64,000 bases of DNA from Paenibacillus xylanilyticus (GCF_013359935.1 NZ_JABMCB010000201.1:62001-126000); one strand, 5' to 3'; numbered from the stretch's first letter, positions 1-9,180 are shown. Notes: generated by a model from the sequence alone, not told the origin. Made by a program: numbers and translations.

Positions 1-638
1 AATTCGAGCTCCGGAACGATTGGAATACACTTCGTATACCACCGGATCCGACCTGGCTCAGCCTGACGGAACGTCCCGGTTACTTGCGCTTACGCGGAAT
101 GGAGTCCATGAGCTCGACGCACAGGCAAAGCATGGTCGCCCGGAGACTGCAGGCTTTTGAGTGTGAAGCCGAAACCTGTCTGGAATTTGCGCCGGACCAT
201 CCACAGCAAATGGCCGGACTGATTCTGTACTACGATACCAAAGACTATCTCTATTTACGGGTAACTTTTCATGAAGTGAAGGGACTGTGCTTGGGCATTA
301 TTCAGTCCAGGTACGGGATATATGACGAACTAATGGAGGATATCCCGTTAGAATCAGTGAACCGGATCCGGTTAAAGGTTGTGTTTAAGTACGATCATGC
401 CTGCTTTTTCTATGCGCCAAATGATGACCAGTCCTGGTATCCAGCAGGCGGGTGGTTTGATATCACGCACCTGTCAGATGAATCTCCGGAATATATCCGA
501 TTTACAGGAACCTATATTGGTCTTTGTGTGCAGGATCTTGGTGGGACCCGGAAGCACGCGATTTTGATTACTTTGTATATAAAGAAGGGAACAGCCGAAC
601 GGTCTACACCGATACGGATATGCTCCCCTCATAATTGA
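1..638 (+). CDS. GH43 family beta-xylosidase, C-terminal part, with a likely frameshift near its end
   Basis: Partial at the left edge; the reading frame is open from base 3. The residues WLSLTERPGYLRLRG, then the serine-rich strand and VARRLQAF, are typical of the C-terminal beta-sandwich domain of GH43 beta-xylosidases, which release xylose from xylo-oligosaccharides. No signal can be judged because the N-terminus is missing. Near base 560 the frame changes: the other frame reads ADFDYFVYKEGNSRTVYT and stops at 634, which is what this family normally has, whereas the annotated frame gives an unrelated tail of about 26 residues ending at 638. One G appears to be missing after GCG at 558-560. 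A sequencing error or a real mutation are both possible. Confidence 0.85.
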   Translation, partial: FELRNDWNTLRIPPDPTWLSLTERPGYLRLRGMESMSSTHRQSMVARRLQAFECEAETCLEFAPDHPQQMAGLILYYDTKDYLYLRVTFHEVKGLCLGIIQSRYGIYDELMEDIPLESVNRIRLKVVFKYDHACFFYAPNDDQSWYPAGGWFDITHLSDESPEYIRFTGTYIGLCVQDLGGTRKHAILITLYIKKGTAERSTPIRICSPHN

Positions 639-654
639 AACCCAAACAAATAAA

Positions 655-692
655 GAGGCGGCCTCCCTATGAAGGGAGCCGCCTTGTTGTTG
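655..692 (+). terminator. Rho-independent terminator after the GH43 gene
   Basis: Arms AGGCGGCCTCCC and GGGAGCCGCCT pair with one bulged C around a short loop and are followed by a T-rich run. It closes the xylosidase transcript. Confidence 0.75.
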
Positions 693-820
693 CTTTCACT
701 CTTATATGAATTCAGACATATCCCTTTCACCTGTTTAGGGCATTGGAATTTCCAGACAGAAGGACATTCTCACACGATTACGGAAAACACGGAAATGTTT
801 TGGTTTTTTCAATGAAAAAT

Positions 821-836
821 TGTGACAAATATCACT
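821..836. promoter_or_regulatory. FNR/CRP-type palindrome upstream of the chemoreceptor
   Basis: TGTGA, six bases, TCACT: 9 of 10 matches to the TGTGA-N6-TCACA site bound by Bacillus FNR and by CRP. It lies about 50 bases before the expected start point of the SigD-like promoter. Function is inferred from sequence only. Confidence 0.35.
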
Positions 837-845
837 GAAAACTTA

Positions 846-873
846 TAAATAATGTGATTGTCCCTACCGATAA
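846..873 (+). promoter_or_regulatory. SigD-type (motility sigma factor) promoter
   Basis: TAAA, a 16-base spacer and ACCGATAA match the Bacillus SigD consensus TAAA-N14-16-GCCGATAT at nearly all defined positions. The gene behind it is a chemoreceptor, the expected kind of SigD target, which makes the call stronger than sequence alone. Confidence 0.65.
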
Positions 874-941
874 CACTATAGTTGATATTCGAAATGAATC
901 GAAATTCGCTTCAATATTAACTCAATCACATAGGGAAATGG

Positions 942-2642
942 GTGGCTCAACACATGCGGAGCATGAGCATCGGTACCAAAATAAGTTTGATTGTTATCAG
1001 CATATTTATCGTATTTTCCACAGCAGTAGCGTTAAGTGTCATTCTGGAAATGAGGCAGGGGATTACGACATTTGCCACGGAAAAGGCGAAGCGGGATTTG
1101 GAGATGGCGAATCAAATCATTACATACAAACACCCCGGCGACTGGGCCATCAGGGATGGACAGCTCTACAAAGGAGACACATCCATGGAAGGCAACTTCG
1201 ATCTGGTGGACGAGATTGGCGAGGCATCAGGAGATACGGTCACCATTTTTCGTGGCGAAGAGCGCGTGGCAACCAACGTGATGATGGATGGAGAACGTGC
1301 TGTCGGAACAAAAGTATCGGAACAGGTCGCCCAGACCGTTTTACAGCAGGGTGAAAAATTTTACGGGGAAGCCGTTGTAGTCGGCCAGAACTACCAAACG
1401 GCCTATCAACCGATCAAGGATGCATCCGGGGAAATCATCGGGATCCTCTATGTAGGGGCATCCCAATCGCTGATCGATGTCATTATCTCCTCATTTTTCA
1501 AAACCTTCTCGATTGTAGTCCTGCTGGCGATGGCGGTGGCCATTATAGCGGTTATCCTGTATGTCCGCCGGGTGAAATTAAGAATTGAACGAGTGTCCAT
1601 GGCGATTAAACGTGCGGGCACAGGTGACTTTACTCAGCCGATTGTCGACAACGTCAAGGATGAGATCGGCATGCTTGGCGCTGGATACAACGAGATGAGA
1701 AGCAGCTTGAAGACCATTATTCAGGGTGGCCTTCAGGCTGCAGAGAAGGCTGAGCATTCGACTGGACTTCTCTTGACCATTGCGGAACAGACGGCACGGG
1801 AATCAGAACAGATTGCCTCGTCAGTGGAACAGGTCGCCAGAGGAGCAGAGAGCCAGACGATCAGTACCGGAGAAAATCTGCAAGCCATGGAGGAGGTGGC
1901 GATCGGAGTACAGCGGATGGCAGACAGGGCCTCCAGCATCTCTGAATCAGCCCTGTATTCCCGCAGGCAGGCAGAAACCGGAGGTGAAGCGGTGCAGCTG
2001 ACCGTTCAGCAAATGTCGACGATCGAATCCTCTGTTACCACAACGGATGAAGTCATTCGCATGCTGGAAGGGAAGTCAGCCCAGATTAGCCAGATGGTTA
2101 CCACCATTCATGAGATTGCCAACCAAACGAACCTGCTCGCTCTGAATGCATCGATCGAAGCGGCGAGAGCAGGGGAGCATGGCAGAGGGTTCGCCGTAGT
2201 GTCTACCGAGGTTCGCAAACTGGCTGAACAGGCCGGAGATTCTTCGAGTCGCATTGAGGAACTGGTGAAAGCCATGGAACAGGACATGCTGCAATCGCTA
2301 TCGGCCATGTCCAGAGTGAAGGAGGAAGTGCAGGAAGGGCTGCGCTTGACTCGCGAGACAGAACAAAACTTCAGCCTGATCCGGGACACGAACCTGCAGA
2401 TCGCTACGGAGATTGAGGACATGGCTGCGACGAGTGAAGAGATGTCTGCAGGCGTAGAGCAGATTGTTGCTTCCGTACATGAAATTGCACGTCATGCCGA
2501 GACAGCCAGTGCCAATTCGCAGCAGGCTGCCGGATCTGTTCATGAACAGCTGAAATCAGTGGAACAAATCAAGGCCTCTGCGGCTGTATTGTCTGATGTT
2601 TCGACAGAGCTGCAAACCTCACTCAGCCCGTTTAAGATCTGA
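942..2642 (+). CDS. Methyl-accepting chemotaxis protein
   Basis: A transmembrane chemoreceptor of 566 residues. A first membrane helix (about 13-33) is followed by an extracellular single-Cache type sensor (about 35-180), a second helix (about 186-207), a HAMP linker, and a long helical signalling domain with the conserved tip NQTNLLALNASIEAARAGE. It should bind an external ligand and control CheA/CheW. The GTG at 942 sits behind AGGGA; an ATG at 954 is an alternative start. It stands alone behind a SigD-type promoter, so it is probably made with the flagellar regulon. The ligand is unknown; the neighbouring xylosidase and importer make a sugar-derived signal possible but unproven. Confidence 0.92.
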   Translation: MAQHMRSMSIGTKISLIVISIFIVFSTAVALSVILEMRQGITTFATEKAKRDLEMANQIITYKHPGDWAIRDGQLYKGDTSMEGNFDLVDEIGEASGDTVTIFRGEERVATNVMMDGERAVGTKVSEQVAQTVLQQGEKFYGEAVVVGQNYQTAYQPIKDASGEIIGILYVGASQSLIDVIISSFFKTFSIVVLLAMAVAIIAVILYVRRVKLRIERVSMAIKRAGTGDFTQPIVDNVKDEIGMLGAGYNEMRSSLKTIIQGGLQAAEKAEHSTGLLLTIAEQTARESEQIASSVEQVARGAESQTISTGENLQAMEEVAIGVQRMADRASSISESALYSRRQAETGGEAVQLTVQQMSTIESSVTTTDEVIRMLEGKSAQISQMVTTIHEIANQTNLLALNASIEAARAGEHGRGFAVVSTEVRKLAEQAGDSSSRIEELVKAMEQDMLQSLSAMSRVKEEVQEGLRLTRETEQNFSLIRDTNLQIATEIEDMAATSEEMSAGVEQIVASVHEIARHAETASANSQQAAGSVHEQLKSVEQIKASAAVLSDVSTELQTSLSPFKI

Positions 2643-2677
2643 TATCTGTTACAATGGTGGAAAAAGGAGGAATAAGT

Positions 2678-3322
2678 ATGGCTCCCGATAAAACAAAACT
2701 TTTCCCCAACGAAAACATTCGCACCGTTTGTTATATTCAAAATTTGCCGCCCCGTCCCAACGTGGACATCGGTGACTATACCTACTATAGCGACAATAGT
2801 AATCCGCCTGAACATTTTTATGACCGAATTCTGCATCATTATGATTTTCTGGGAGACCGCCTGGTGATCGGCAAGTTTTGTGCGATTGCAGAAGGTGTGA
2901 CCTTCATTATGAATGGTGCAAACCACCGGATGGAGGGAATGACGACCTATCCTTTCAATATTTTCGGTGGAGGATGGGAAAAAGTGACGCCCACTCTGGA
3001 TCAGCTGCCATTTAAGGGCAATACCGTACTGGGCAACGATGTATGGCTTGGGCAAAATGTAACGATCATGCCGGGTATCACAGTCGGAGACGGTGTGATT
3101 GTTGCGTCCAATTCGACGGTTACCCGGAACATCGAGCCTTATGTCATTGTTGGTGGCAATCCGGCCAAGCCGATCAAAAAGCGCTTCGACGACGAAACGA
3201 TTGAACTGCTGCTGGAACTGAAATGGTGGGATCAGGATGAAGAGTGGCTGGATACCCATTTGGAACAATTGGTTTCCACATATGACCTGCAGATATTGAA
3301 GGGACTTTTGAATAAGAAATAG
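2678..3322 (+). CDS. Vat/CatB-like xenobiotic acetyltransferase
   Basis: A 214-residue left-handed beta-helix acyltransferase of the xenobiotic acetyltransferase group, which uses acetyl-CoA to O-acetylate streptogramin A or chloramphenicol. The group's hallmarks are visible: IGDYTYYSD, IGKFCAIAEGV, the catalytic histidine in MNGANHRM, STYPFNIF-like TTYPFNIFGGGWEK, and the hexapeptide repeats up to VGGNPAKPIKKRFDDE. The ATG at 2678 follows AAAGGAGG with good spacing, so the longer frame from 2654 is rejected. It has its own terminator. Whether it confers resistance or acts on a housekeeping substrate cannot be told from sequence. Confidence 0.88.
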   Translation: MAPDKTKLFPNENIRTVCYIQNLPPRPNVDIGDYTYYSDNSNPPEHFYDRILHHYDFLGDRLVIGKFCAIAEGVTFIMNGANHRMEGMTTYPFNIFGGGWEKVTPTLDQLPFKGNTVLGNDVWLGQNVTIMPGITVGDGVIVASNSTVTRNIEPYVIVGGNPAKPIKKRFDDETIELLLELKWWDQDEEWLDTHLEQLVSTYDLQILKGLLNKK

Positions 3323-3350
3323 GATTGGTTTCGAAAAGAAAACGAGGCAG

Positions 3351-3385
3351 CAGCTGGTTCCTGACGGAGCCGGCTGTTTCTATTT
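3351..3385 (+). terminator. Terminator after the acetyltransferase gene
   Basis: An 11-base stem (CAGCTGGTTCC with GGAGCCGGCTG, including G-T pairs), loop TGAC, then a T-rich tail. Confidence 0.7.
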
Positions 3386-3491
3386 GGACACCATATGCCT
3401 ATGCCCTGTGGCCTAGCTGCAAGAAATAATGTCTCAACATTGAGGAAAGAGATGGAATGTTTCGTGTGATATACCTCATAGAATATCGTTA

Positions 3492-3505
3492 AGTAAGCGC
3501 TTCCA
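3492..3505. promoter_or_regulatory. cre-like site before the family-5 importer operon
   Basis: AGTAAGCGCTTCCA matches 12 of 14 positions of the CcpA-binding consensus TGTAANCGNTTWCA. It lies 33 bases before the start codon of the binding-protein gene, a usual place for carbon catabolite repression. Confidence 0.5.
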
Positions 3506-3537
3506 AATACCAATATGAATTCACGGAGGGGTTCAGG

Positions 3538-5349
3538 ATGCGAGTCAAGAGTGCTGCAAAACCGCTCATCGCCCTGTTATTATCGGCTGCTTTATTTGCC
3601 GGATGCCAAAGTGTTCAGCCACCGTCGGTAAGTGAACCGCAAGGAACGGTAGATCCGCCTGCTACGACCACTCAAAATGAACCAGCACCTCAAACCAACA
3701 AGGAGACCCCGCGTAATGAGACGCTGTACGTCAATGGACTGCAATGGGGGCCGCCAACCAACTTCAATCTGCTCAGTGGTAATCCCGCCTTTCCTGTAAA
3801 TTACGGAAACTCCAGGGAATTGGTGTATGAGACACTGTTTATGGTGAACCAGTTGGACGGCGCGCTTGAGCCGCTGCTTGGCAAGACGTATGAATGGACG
3901 GATGACACCACGCTGCGAATTGAGCTGAACGAGGATGCCAAGTGGAGTGATGGGACGGCTTTTACGGCAGACGATGTTGTGTACACTTATGAGCTGGGCA
4001 AAAAATATGACATCAACTGGAGCAGTTTTTGGACCTACATCCAGGAAGTAAAAGCGGACGGACCGCAAGCCGTTGAGATCAAGCTGAACCCTGATAATCC
4101 CAATAAACTAACGGTGCTGGATAGTATTGAACTGATTCCCATGCTGCCGAAGCATATCTGGGAAGAGATTGAGAAGAAGAATAATAACGATCTGACCGCG
4201 ATTCGCAAAGAAATTAACGACAATCCGGTGGGCACCGGAGCTTACAAACTGCATTTCTACAATGATCAGAAAATCACGATTATCCGCGACGACAACTACT
4301 GGGGACAGAAACTATTCGGCAAACTGCCTGCACCCAAGTACATCACTCATGTGATCTACAAGGATAATGCCGCAGGTGATCTGGCGTTCAAGAGCGGCCA
4401 AGTGGACGTCTCCCAACAGTTTATCCCGCAGGTGTGGAAAATGTGGGAAGGCGGGGCTCCGATCAAAACCTACCTGAAGGATGCACCATATTATTTGCCG
4501 GGTTCCATGCCAAGCATTTTCTTCAATCTGTCCAAGGCGGGACTGGATAACGCAGACGTTCGCCGGGCCATTGCGATGAGCATCAATTATGACAAAATTT
4601 CCGAACTAGCGATGAGCGGATACTCTGCACCGATGCAGCCTTCCCTGACTCTGAACTCGGATGCCGAGTCCAAGTACGTTGACCAGAATGCGATCAAGTC
4701 GCTGCAATGGACGACGGATATTGAAGGAGCGAACGCGCTGCTTGACCAGATTGGGGCCACCAAAGGCAAAGACGGTATTCGTGTCCTGAACGGAACGCGC
4801 CTCGGGCCTTTTGAAATCGAATGTCCGTACGGCTGGTCAGACTGGAATGCTGCCCTGGAGATCGTCGCACAGAGTGCCAAGGCGATTGGCATTGAGATTC
4901 GAACCAAATTCCCGGAATCCCCGGTCTGGACCAATGATCTGCAAACCGGCAAATTCGATATCATCATGAACACACCTGCGGGCGGAGTGAGTCCGAGCCA
5001 GCCGTGGAACCGCGCCATGACCATTATGTACTCCAAAGGAGTCGCTCCACTCGGCGAGATGGCATTCTGGAATTGGGGCCGTTATCAGAATGACCGTGCA
5101 GACGCAATCATTGAAGAGATTCCTTCCGTGTCGGATGAAGCAAAACTAAAAGCATTGTACACCGAGCTCAATACGATCTGGCTGAAAGATATCCCGTCCA
5201 TTCCACTGATGTACAGACCTTGGGTGTTTGATACCGTGAATGAATCCGTTTGGAAAGGATTCCCGACCGAAGGGGACGGCACCAACATTCCACCGCAGAT
5301 TTCAATGGATGGCGCAGGCATTAAGGCCCTTTACCAAATTCATAATTAA
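3538..5349 (+). CDS. Family-5 extracellular solute-binding lipoprotein (oligosaccharide or peptide)
   Basis: Binding protein of an ABC importer, 603 residues. The N-terminus is a lipoprotein signal with lipobox LFAGC, so Cys22 should carry the lipid anchor. The rest is an SBP_bac_5 fold: YETLFMVNQLDGALEPLLG near the start, WSDGTAFTADDVVYT, NPVGTGAYKL, and a C-terminal lobe ending at 5349. Family-5 proteins bind peptides, nickel or cello- and xylo-oligosaccharides. The cre-like site 33 bases upstream and the nearby beta-xylosidase favour an oligosaccharide, but this is inference. GGAGGGG precedes the ATG. The four genes behind it encode the matching permeases and ATPases. Confidence 0.88.
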   Translation: MRVKSAAKPLIALLLSAALFAGCQSVQPPSVSEPQGTVDPPATTTQNEPAPQTNKETPRNETLYVNGLQWGPPTNFNLLSGNPAFPVNYGNSRELVYETLFMVNQLDGALEPLLGKTYEWTDDTTLRIELNEDAKWSDGTAFTADDVVYTYELGKKYDINWSSFWTYIQEVKADGPQAVEIKLNPDNPNKLTVLDSIELIPMLPKHIWEEIEKKNNNDLTAIRKEINDNPVGTGAYKLHFYNDQKITIIRDDNYWGQKLFGKLPAPKYITHVIYKDNAAGDLAFKSGQVDVSQQFIPQVWKMWEGGAPIKTYLKDAPYYLPGSMPSIFFNLSKAGLDNADVRRAIAMSINYDKISELAMSGYSAPMQPSLTLNSDAESKYVDQNAIKSLQWTTDIEGANALLDQIGATKGKDGIRVLNGTRLGPFEIECPYGWSDWNAALEIVAQSAKAIGIEIRTKFPESPVWTNDLQTGKFDIIMNTPAGGVSPSQPWNRAMTIMYSKGVAPLGEMAFWNWGRYQNDRADAIIEEIPSVSDEAKLKALYTELNTIWLKDIPSIPLMYRPWVFDTVNESVWKGFPTEGDGTNIPPQISMDGAGIKALYQIHN

Positions 5350-5419
5350 GCGATAAAAGAACGTGCTCACCTGAGCACCAATATGACCTTATCCGTAAAA
5401 TTCGGGGGGTGCTGATCCA

Positions 5420-6430
5420 ATGAATGCCTACGCCAGATATGTAGCGAAAAAAGTGTTCTGGTATGGCCTGACCCTGATCATTGCCATTGGATTGAATTTT
5501 ATTCTGCCAAGATTGATTGAAGGCAACCCGGTGAGCATGATCGCTTCCAAAATGACCGCAGGCATGACCGATTCGGACTCCATCAAGCGGGTGTATGAGA
5601 CCTTTACCGTTGAATTTGGTATCGATCAACCGCTGTGGACCCAGTTCGGGATATATCTGAAAAATCTGTTCACAGGCAATCTCGGCACATCCTTCGGACT
5701 ATATCCGAAGCCTGTGACGGACATTCTGGCCTCCGCCGTCCCTTGGACGGTGGGGCTTCAACTTCCGGCCATCCTGGTCGGCTGGCTGGTGGGTAATCTG
5801 CTCGGTGCGATTGCAGCATACCGGAAGGGTGTTTTTGATAAAGTGCTGTTCCCGGTGGCCCTGTTTATCAATTCCATTCCTTTTTTTACTCTGGCTATTA
5901 TTATGCTGTATGTCTTTGCTTTAACACTGAAATGGTTTCCGCTGTCCGGGGGATATGACTTCCAGATGGTGCCGCAGTTAAGCTTCGACTTTATCATGTC
6001 GGTCATACGCCACCATACCCTGCCGTTTCTGTCCATAGTGCTGGTGACCATCGGAGGTCAGGCCATTGGCATGCGGGAGATGTCCATTTATGAGCTGAAT
6101 TCGGATTATGTGCTGTACAGTAAACTGCTTGGCATCCGCGATGGCCGCATTGCGCGCTATGTGTTCCGCAACGCCATGCTGCCGCAAATTACAGGACTCG
6201 CACTCTCCATAGGCACGATGGTTGGTGGATCGCTGATCTGTGAAATTGTATTCAGTTATCCAGGCATCGGGACATGGCTGTTCACGGCCATACGTCAGCT
6301 GGATTATCCGCTCATCTCGGGATGTACACTGTTAATTGCCATCGCCGTACTGCTGGCGAATTTCACGATCGATGTCATTTATGGCTTTATTGACCCACGC
6401 ATCAAGGCTGCTCAAATGGAGGAACAATGA
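5420..6430 (+). CDS. ABC transporter permease, DppB/OppB family
   Basis: First membrane subunit of the importer, 336 residues with about six helices. An N-terminal helix is followed by the extracellular segment with FGIDQPLW and the TGNLGTSFGLYPKPV region typical of DppB-type permeases, then the conserved inner-membrane loop IYELNSDYVLYSKLLGI with EAA motif that contacts the ATPase, and the final IDPRIK. A GGGGGGTG ribosome site lies nine bases before the ATG. It follows the binding-protein gene after 70 bases and is two bases from the next permease gene, so the genes form one operon. Confidence 0.9.
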   Translation: MNAYARYVAKKVFWYGLTLIIAIGLNFILPRLIEGNPVSMIASKMTAGMTDSDSIKRVYETFTVEFGIDQPLWTQFGIYLKNLFTGNLGTSFGLYPKPVTDILASAVPWTVGLQLPAILVGWLVGNLLGAIAAYRKGVFDKVLFPVALFINSIPFFTLAIIMLYVFALTLKWFPLSGGYDFQMVPQLSFDFIMSVIRHHTLPFLSIVLVTIGGQAIGMREMSIYELNSDYVLYSKLLGIRDGRIARYVFRNAMLPQITGLALSIGTMVGGSLICEIVFSYPGIGTWLFTAIRQLDYPLISGCTLLIAIAVLLANFTIDVIYGFIDPRIKAAQMEEQ

Positions 6431-6431
6431 C

Positions 6432-7268
6432 ATGAAGCATTCGATCTCTATTTTGCTGAAGTCGCCCAAGTTTATGATTGGTGCGGTGACTTTTGTAGGC
6501 ATGCTGCTGCTTGTGACCATCTATCCGCTCATTAATCGCAGTGACCCGCTGGAGATGATTGCAATGGCGTTTCAGCCTCCTGGGGATGGATTGCTGCTGG
6601 GATCGGACAATTTCGGGCGCGATATCTTTTTGGAATTAATGTATGGCATTCAGACCTCCATACGGGTGGGATTGATTGCGGGTGTTTTTGCGACGGTGAT
6701 TGGGCTGGTCATGGGCTTGGTCTCCGGGTATATCGGGGGCATGCTGGATAATTTTCTGACTGCGGTCACAAATATTTTCATCGTGATTCCATCATTCATC
6801 ATTTTGATTCTCATCTCGGTCAGTATCGATTCCCGCAGCTCCCTCGTGACGGCCATCATTATCGGAATTACGAGCTGGCCATGGACAGCTAGGGCGGTAC
6901 GCGCTCAGACGACATCCTTGCGCAGCCGGGATCATGTGCATATTGCAAAGATTTCGGGACATAGCACACCGCGCATCATTATCCATGAGATTCTGCCGTA
7001 TATCGCGTCTTATGTAGTCATGGCTTTTGTGCTTCAGACAGCCTCGGGCATTTTGTCCGAAGCCTCAATCTCGATGCTGGGTCTCGGTCCGTATAACACA
7101 ATATCACTCGGCATTCTGATGAACTGGGCACTGGTGTTTGAAGCCCCGGTGGCAGGAGCCTGGTGGGCATTTATCCCTGCGGCATTTGCCATCGCTGTCA
7201 TTACGTTCTCGCTCTATCTGATGAATACAGGCATGGACGAAATCTTTAATCCGAAAATAAGGAGCTAA
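6432..7268 (+). CDS. ABC transporter permease, DppC/OppC family
   Basis: Second membrane subunit, 278 residues. The LLGSDNFGRDIFLELMYG segment is the DppC hallmark (usually LGTDxxGRDxxSRxxYG), followed by helices and the EAA loop around RSRDHVHIAKISGHS. The ATG at 6432 has GGAGG nine bases upstream in the last codons of the previous gene; the longer frame from 6336 overlaps that gene and is rejected. It pairs with the preceding permease to form the channel. Confidence 0.9.
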   Translation: MKHSISILLKSPKFMIGAVTFVGMLLLVTIYPLINRSDPLEMIAMAFQPPGDGLLLGSDNFGRDIFLELMYGIQTSIRVGLIAGVFATVIGLVMGLVSGYIGGMLDNFLTAVTNIFIVIPSFIILILISVSIDSRSSLVTAIIIGITSWPWTARAVRAQTTSLRSRDHVHIAKISGHSTPRIIIHEILPYIASYVVMAFVLQTASGILSEASISMLGLGPYNTISLGILMNWALVFEAPVAGAWWAFIPAAFAIAVITFSLYLMNTGMDEIFNPKIRS

Positions 7269-7272
7269 GACC

Positions 7273-8286
7273 ATGAACCAACCTATACTTCAGGTCAGCG
7301 GCCTCAAAACCTATTATCGTACCCGGCTCAAAGAGAACGTTTTTGCGGTCGACGGGGTCGAGTTTGGACTGAAAGAAGGGCAGACGCTGGGCATTGCGGG
7401 GGAGTCCGGCTGTGGCAAATCAACACTTGCGCTCAGTCTGATGGGTTTTTATTTCCCACCCCTCCATTATGGTAGTGGTTCGATCCAAATCAATGGCACG
7501 GATATTATGCAGCTAAACAAGGAGCAGCTTCGCTCCCGTATTCTGGGGAAGGAGATTGCCTATATTCCGCAGGCCGCCATGAATGCGCTGAATCCCACGC
7601 TGCGCATTATCCGATTCATCGAAGATATCATGAAGGAACATCGCCCGGGGATGAAGCGTACGGAGGTACGGAAGATGGCAGCCGAGCGCTTCCAATCGCT
7701 GAATCTGTCCCCGGACGTGCTGGATATGTATCCGAATGAGTTATCCGGTGGCATGAAGCAGCGAACGGTGATCGCGATCTCCACCATTTTAAACCCCAAA
7801 GTGCTCATTGCGGATGAACCGACATCCGCCCTGGACGTGACTTCACAGAAGGCGGTCATCCGCCTTTTGAAGGATTTGCTGAAACGGGAAGTCATTAAGT
7901 CGCTGATATTTATCACCCATGAGCTGCCGCTCCTGTATCATGTCACGGATGAGATCATGGTCATGTATGCCGGGGAGATTGTCGAGCGGGGAACGGCAGA
8001 GCAGATGATTTTCAATCCGCTGCATCCTTATACACGTAAGTTGATGGGATCCATTATTGTGCCGGAAGAGGGGATGAAGGAGCATAAACTTGCTGCCATC
8101 CCGGGAGCCCCGCCGAATCTGAAGCATGTGCCCGAAGGCTGCCGATTTGCAGAACGCTGCACGCTGGTTACGGACGACTGTCGTCAGGGCAAGATTGAGA
8201 ACATCCATGTGGATGAACGGATCTATCGCTGCCTGCTGACACCGGAAATCCTGGAGCAGATCAGGAAAGAGGAGCAGCTTGATTAA
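7273..8286 (+). CDS. Oligopeptide/oligosaccharide ABC transporter ATPase, DppD/OppD family
   Basis: One of two ATPases powering the importer, 337 residues. Walker A is GESGCGKST, the signature is LSGGMKQR, Walker B is VLIADEPTSALD and the switch histidine lies in FITHE. The C-terminal extension with the cysteine-rich GCRFAERC segment is the oligo_HPY domain of this family. It starts four bases after the permease gene with AAGGAG upstream. Nothing in it is degenerate. Confidence 0.92.
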   Translation: MNQPILQVSGLKTYYRTRLKENVFAVDGVEFGLKEGQTLGIAGESGCGKSTLALSLMGFYFPPLHYGSGSIQINGTDIMQLNKEQLRSRILGKEIAYIPQAAMNALNPTLRIIRFIEDIMKEHRPGMKRTEVRKMAAERFQSLNLSPDVLDMYPNELSGGMKQRTVIAISTILNPKVLIADEPTSALDVTSQKAVIRLLKDLLKREVIKSLIFITHELPLLYHVTDEIMVMYAGEIVERGTAEQMIFNPLHPYTRKLMGSIIVPEEGMKEHKLAAIPGAPPNLKHVPEGCRFAERCTLVTDDCRQGKIENIHVDERIYRCLLTPEILEQIRKEEQLD

Positions 8287-8311
8287 TGACTCCCGAAAGG
8301 AGTGAACCCGC

Positions 8312-9112
8312 ATGGCGATGGGCAAAGTGCTGATTAGCGGCCGTCATTTGACGAAGGTATACGGTACAGGCAACCGTAAAAAGGCGGCGGTAGACGATGT
8401 CAGCTTTGATTTTCACCAAGGCGAGATTATATCGATTGTTGGCGAGAGCGGCAGCGGCAAGACCACGCTTGCGAAGATGATAATGGGACTGCTTAAGGAA
8501 ACAAGCGGGGCCATTGAATACAATGGAAAGCCGAGACAGCTGAGGCGCTATCGTGAACGTAAAGCCTATTGGAAGGATATTCAGGCCATTTTCCAGGATC
8601 CATTTTCATCGTTCAATGTCTTTCATCGGGTAGAGAAGCTGCTCGTGGATTGTATCAAACTTCAAGGATTGAAGCTAAGTGATGATGAGGAATACGCCAA
8701 AATGAAAGAAGCCTGTTCCTTCGTGAACCTGAAGTTTGAGGAGTTGTACAACAAATATCCGTTCGAGCTGTCAGGTGGACAGATGCAGCGGCTGATGATT
8801 GCCCGGATCTTCATGCTGCATCCGAAAGTGCTGATTGCAGATGAACCAACCTCCATGGTGGATGCCTGTTCACGTTCCACGATTCTGGATATGCTGCTCA
8901 AGCTGCGTGATGAGAATCGAATGACCATTGTGTTTATCACCCATGATGTGGGTCTGGCTTATTATGTGAGCGACACGATCTGTATTATGGAACATGGGCG
9001 GATGGTGGAGGCAGGAAAAGCGGAGGAAATCATTCACCATGCGGAGCATCCTTATACAAGACAGTTGATTAACGATGTACCCAAGATTCATTCTCCCTGG
9101 GTGCTGGATTAA
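8312..9112 (+). CDS. ABC transporter ATPase, DppF/OppF family
   Basis: Second ATPase, 266 residues. Walker A GESGSGKTT, signature LSGGQMQR and Walker B VLIADEPTSMVD are all present. The usual SALD after Walker B is SMVD, a mild change. The C-terminal oligo_HPY domain is short and lacks the cysteine cluster, as in many sugar-type members. AAGGAGTG lies ten bases before the ATG. It is the last gene of the five-gene operon and is followed by a terminator. Confidence 0.9.
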   Translation: MAMGKVLISGRHLTKVYGTGNRKKAAVDDVSFDFHQGEIISIVGESGSGKTTLAKMIMGLLKETSGAIEYNGKPRQLRRYRERKAYWKDIQAIFQDPFSSFNVFHRVEKLLVDCIKLQGLKLSDDEEYAKMKEACSFVNLKFEELYNKYPFELSGGQMQRLMIARIFMLHPKVLIADEPTSMVDACSRSTILDMLLKLRDENRMTIVFITHDVGLAYYVSDTICIMEHGRMVEAGKAEEIIHHAEHPYTRQLINDVPKIHSPWVLD

Positions 9113-9120
9113 CATAAATC

Positions 9121-9157
9121 AAGCCCTGGACCGGATGACAGCGGAACAGGGCTTTTG
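9121..9157 (+). terminator. Terminator of the family-5 importer operon
   Basis: AGCCCTG and CAGGGCT arms around an 18-base loop, then TTTT. Short stem, so moderate confidence. Confidence 0.6.
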
Positions 9158-9180
9158 TAGTCCAATATGAAAGGGTTCGT

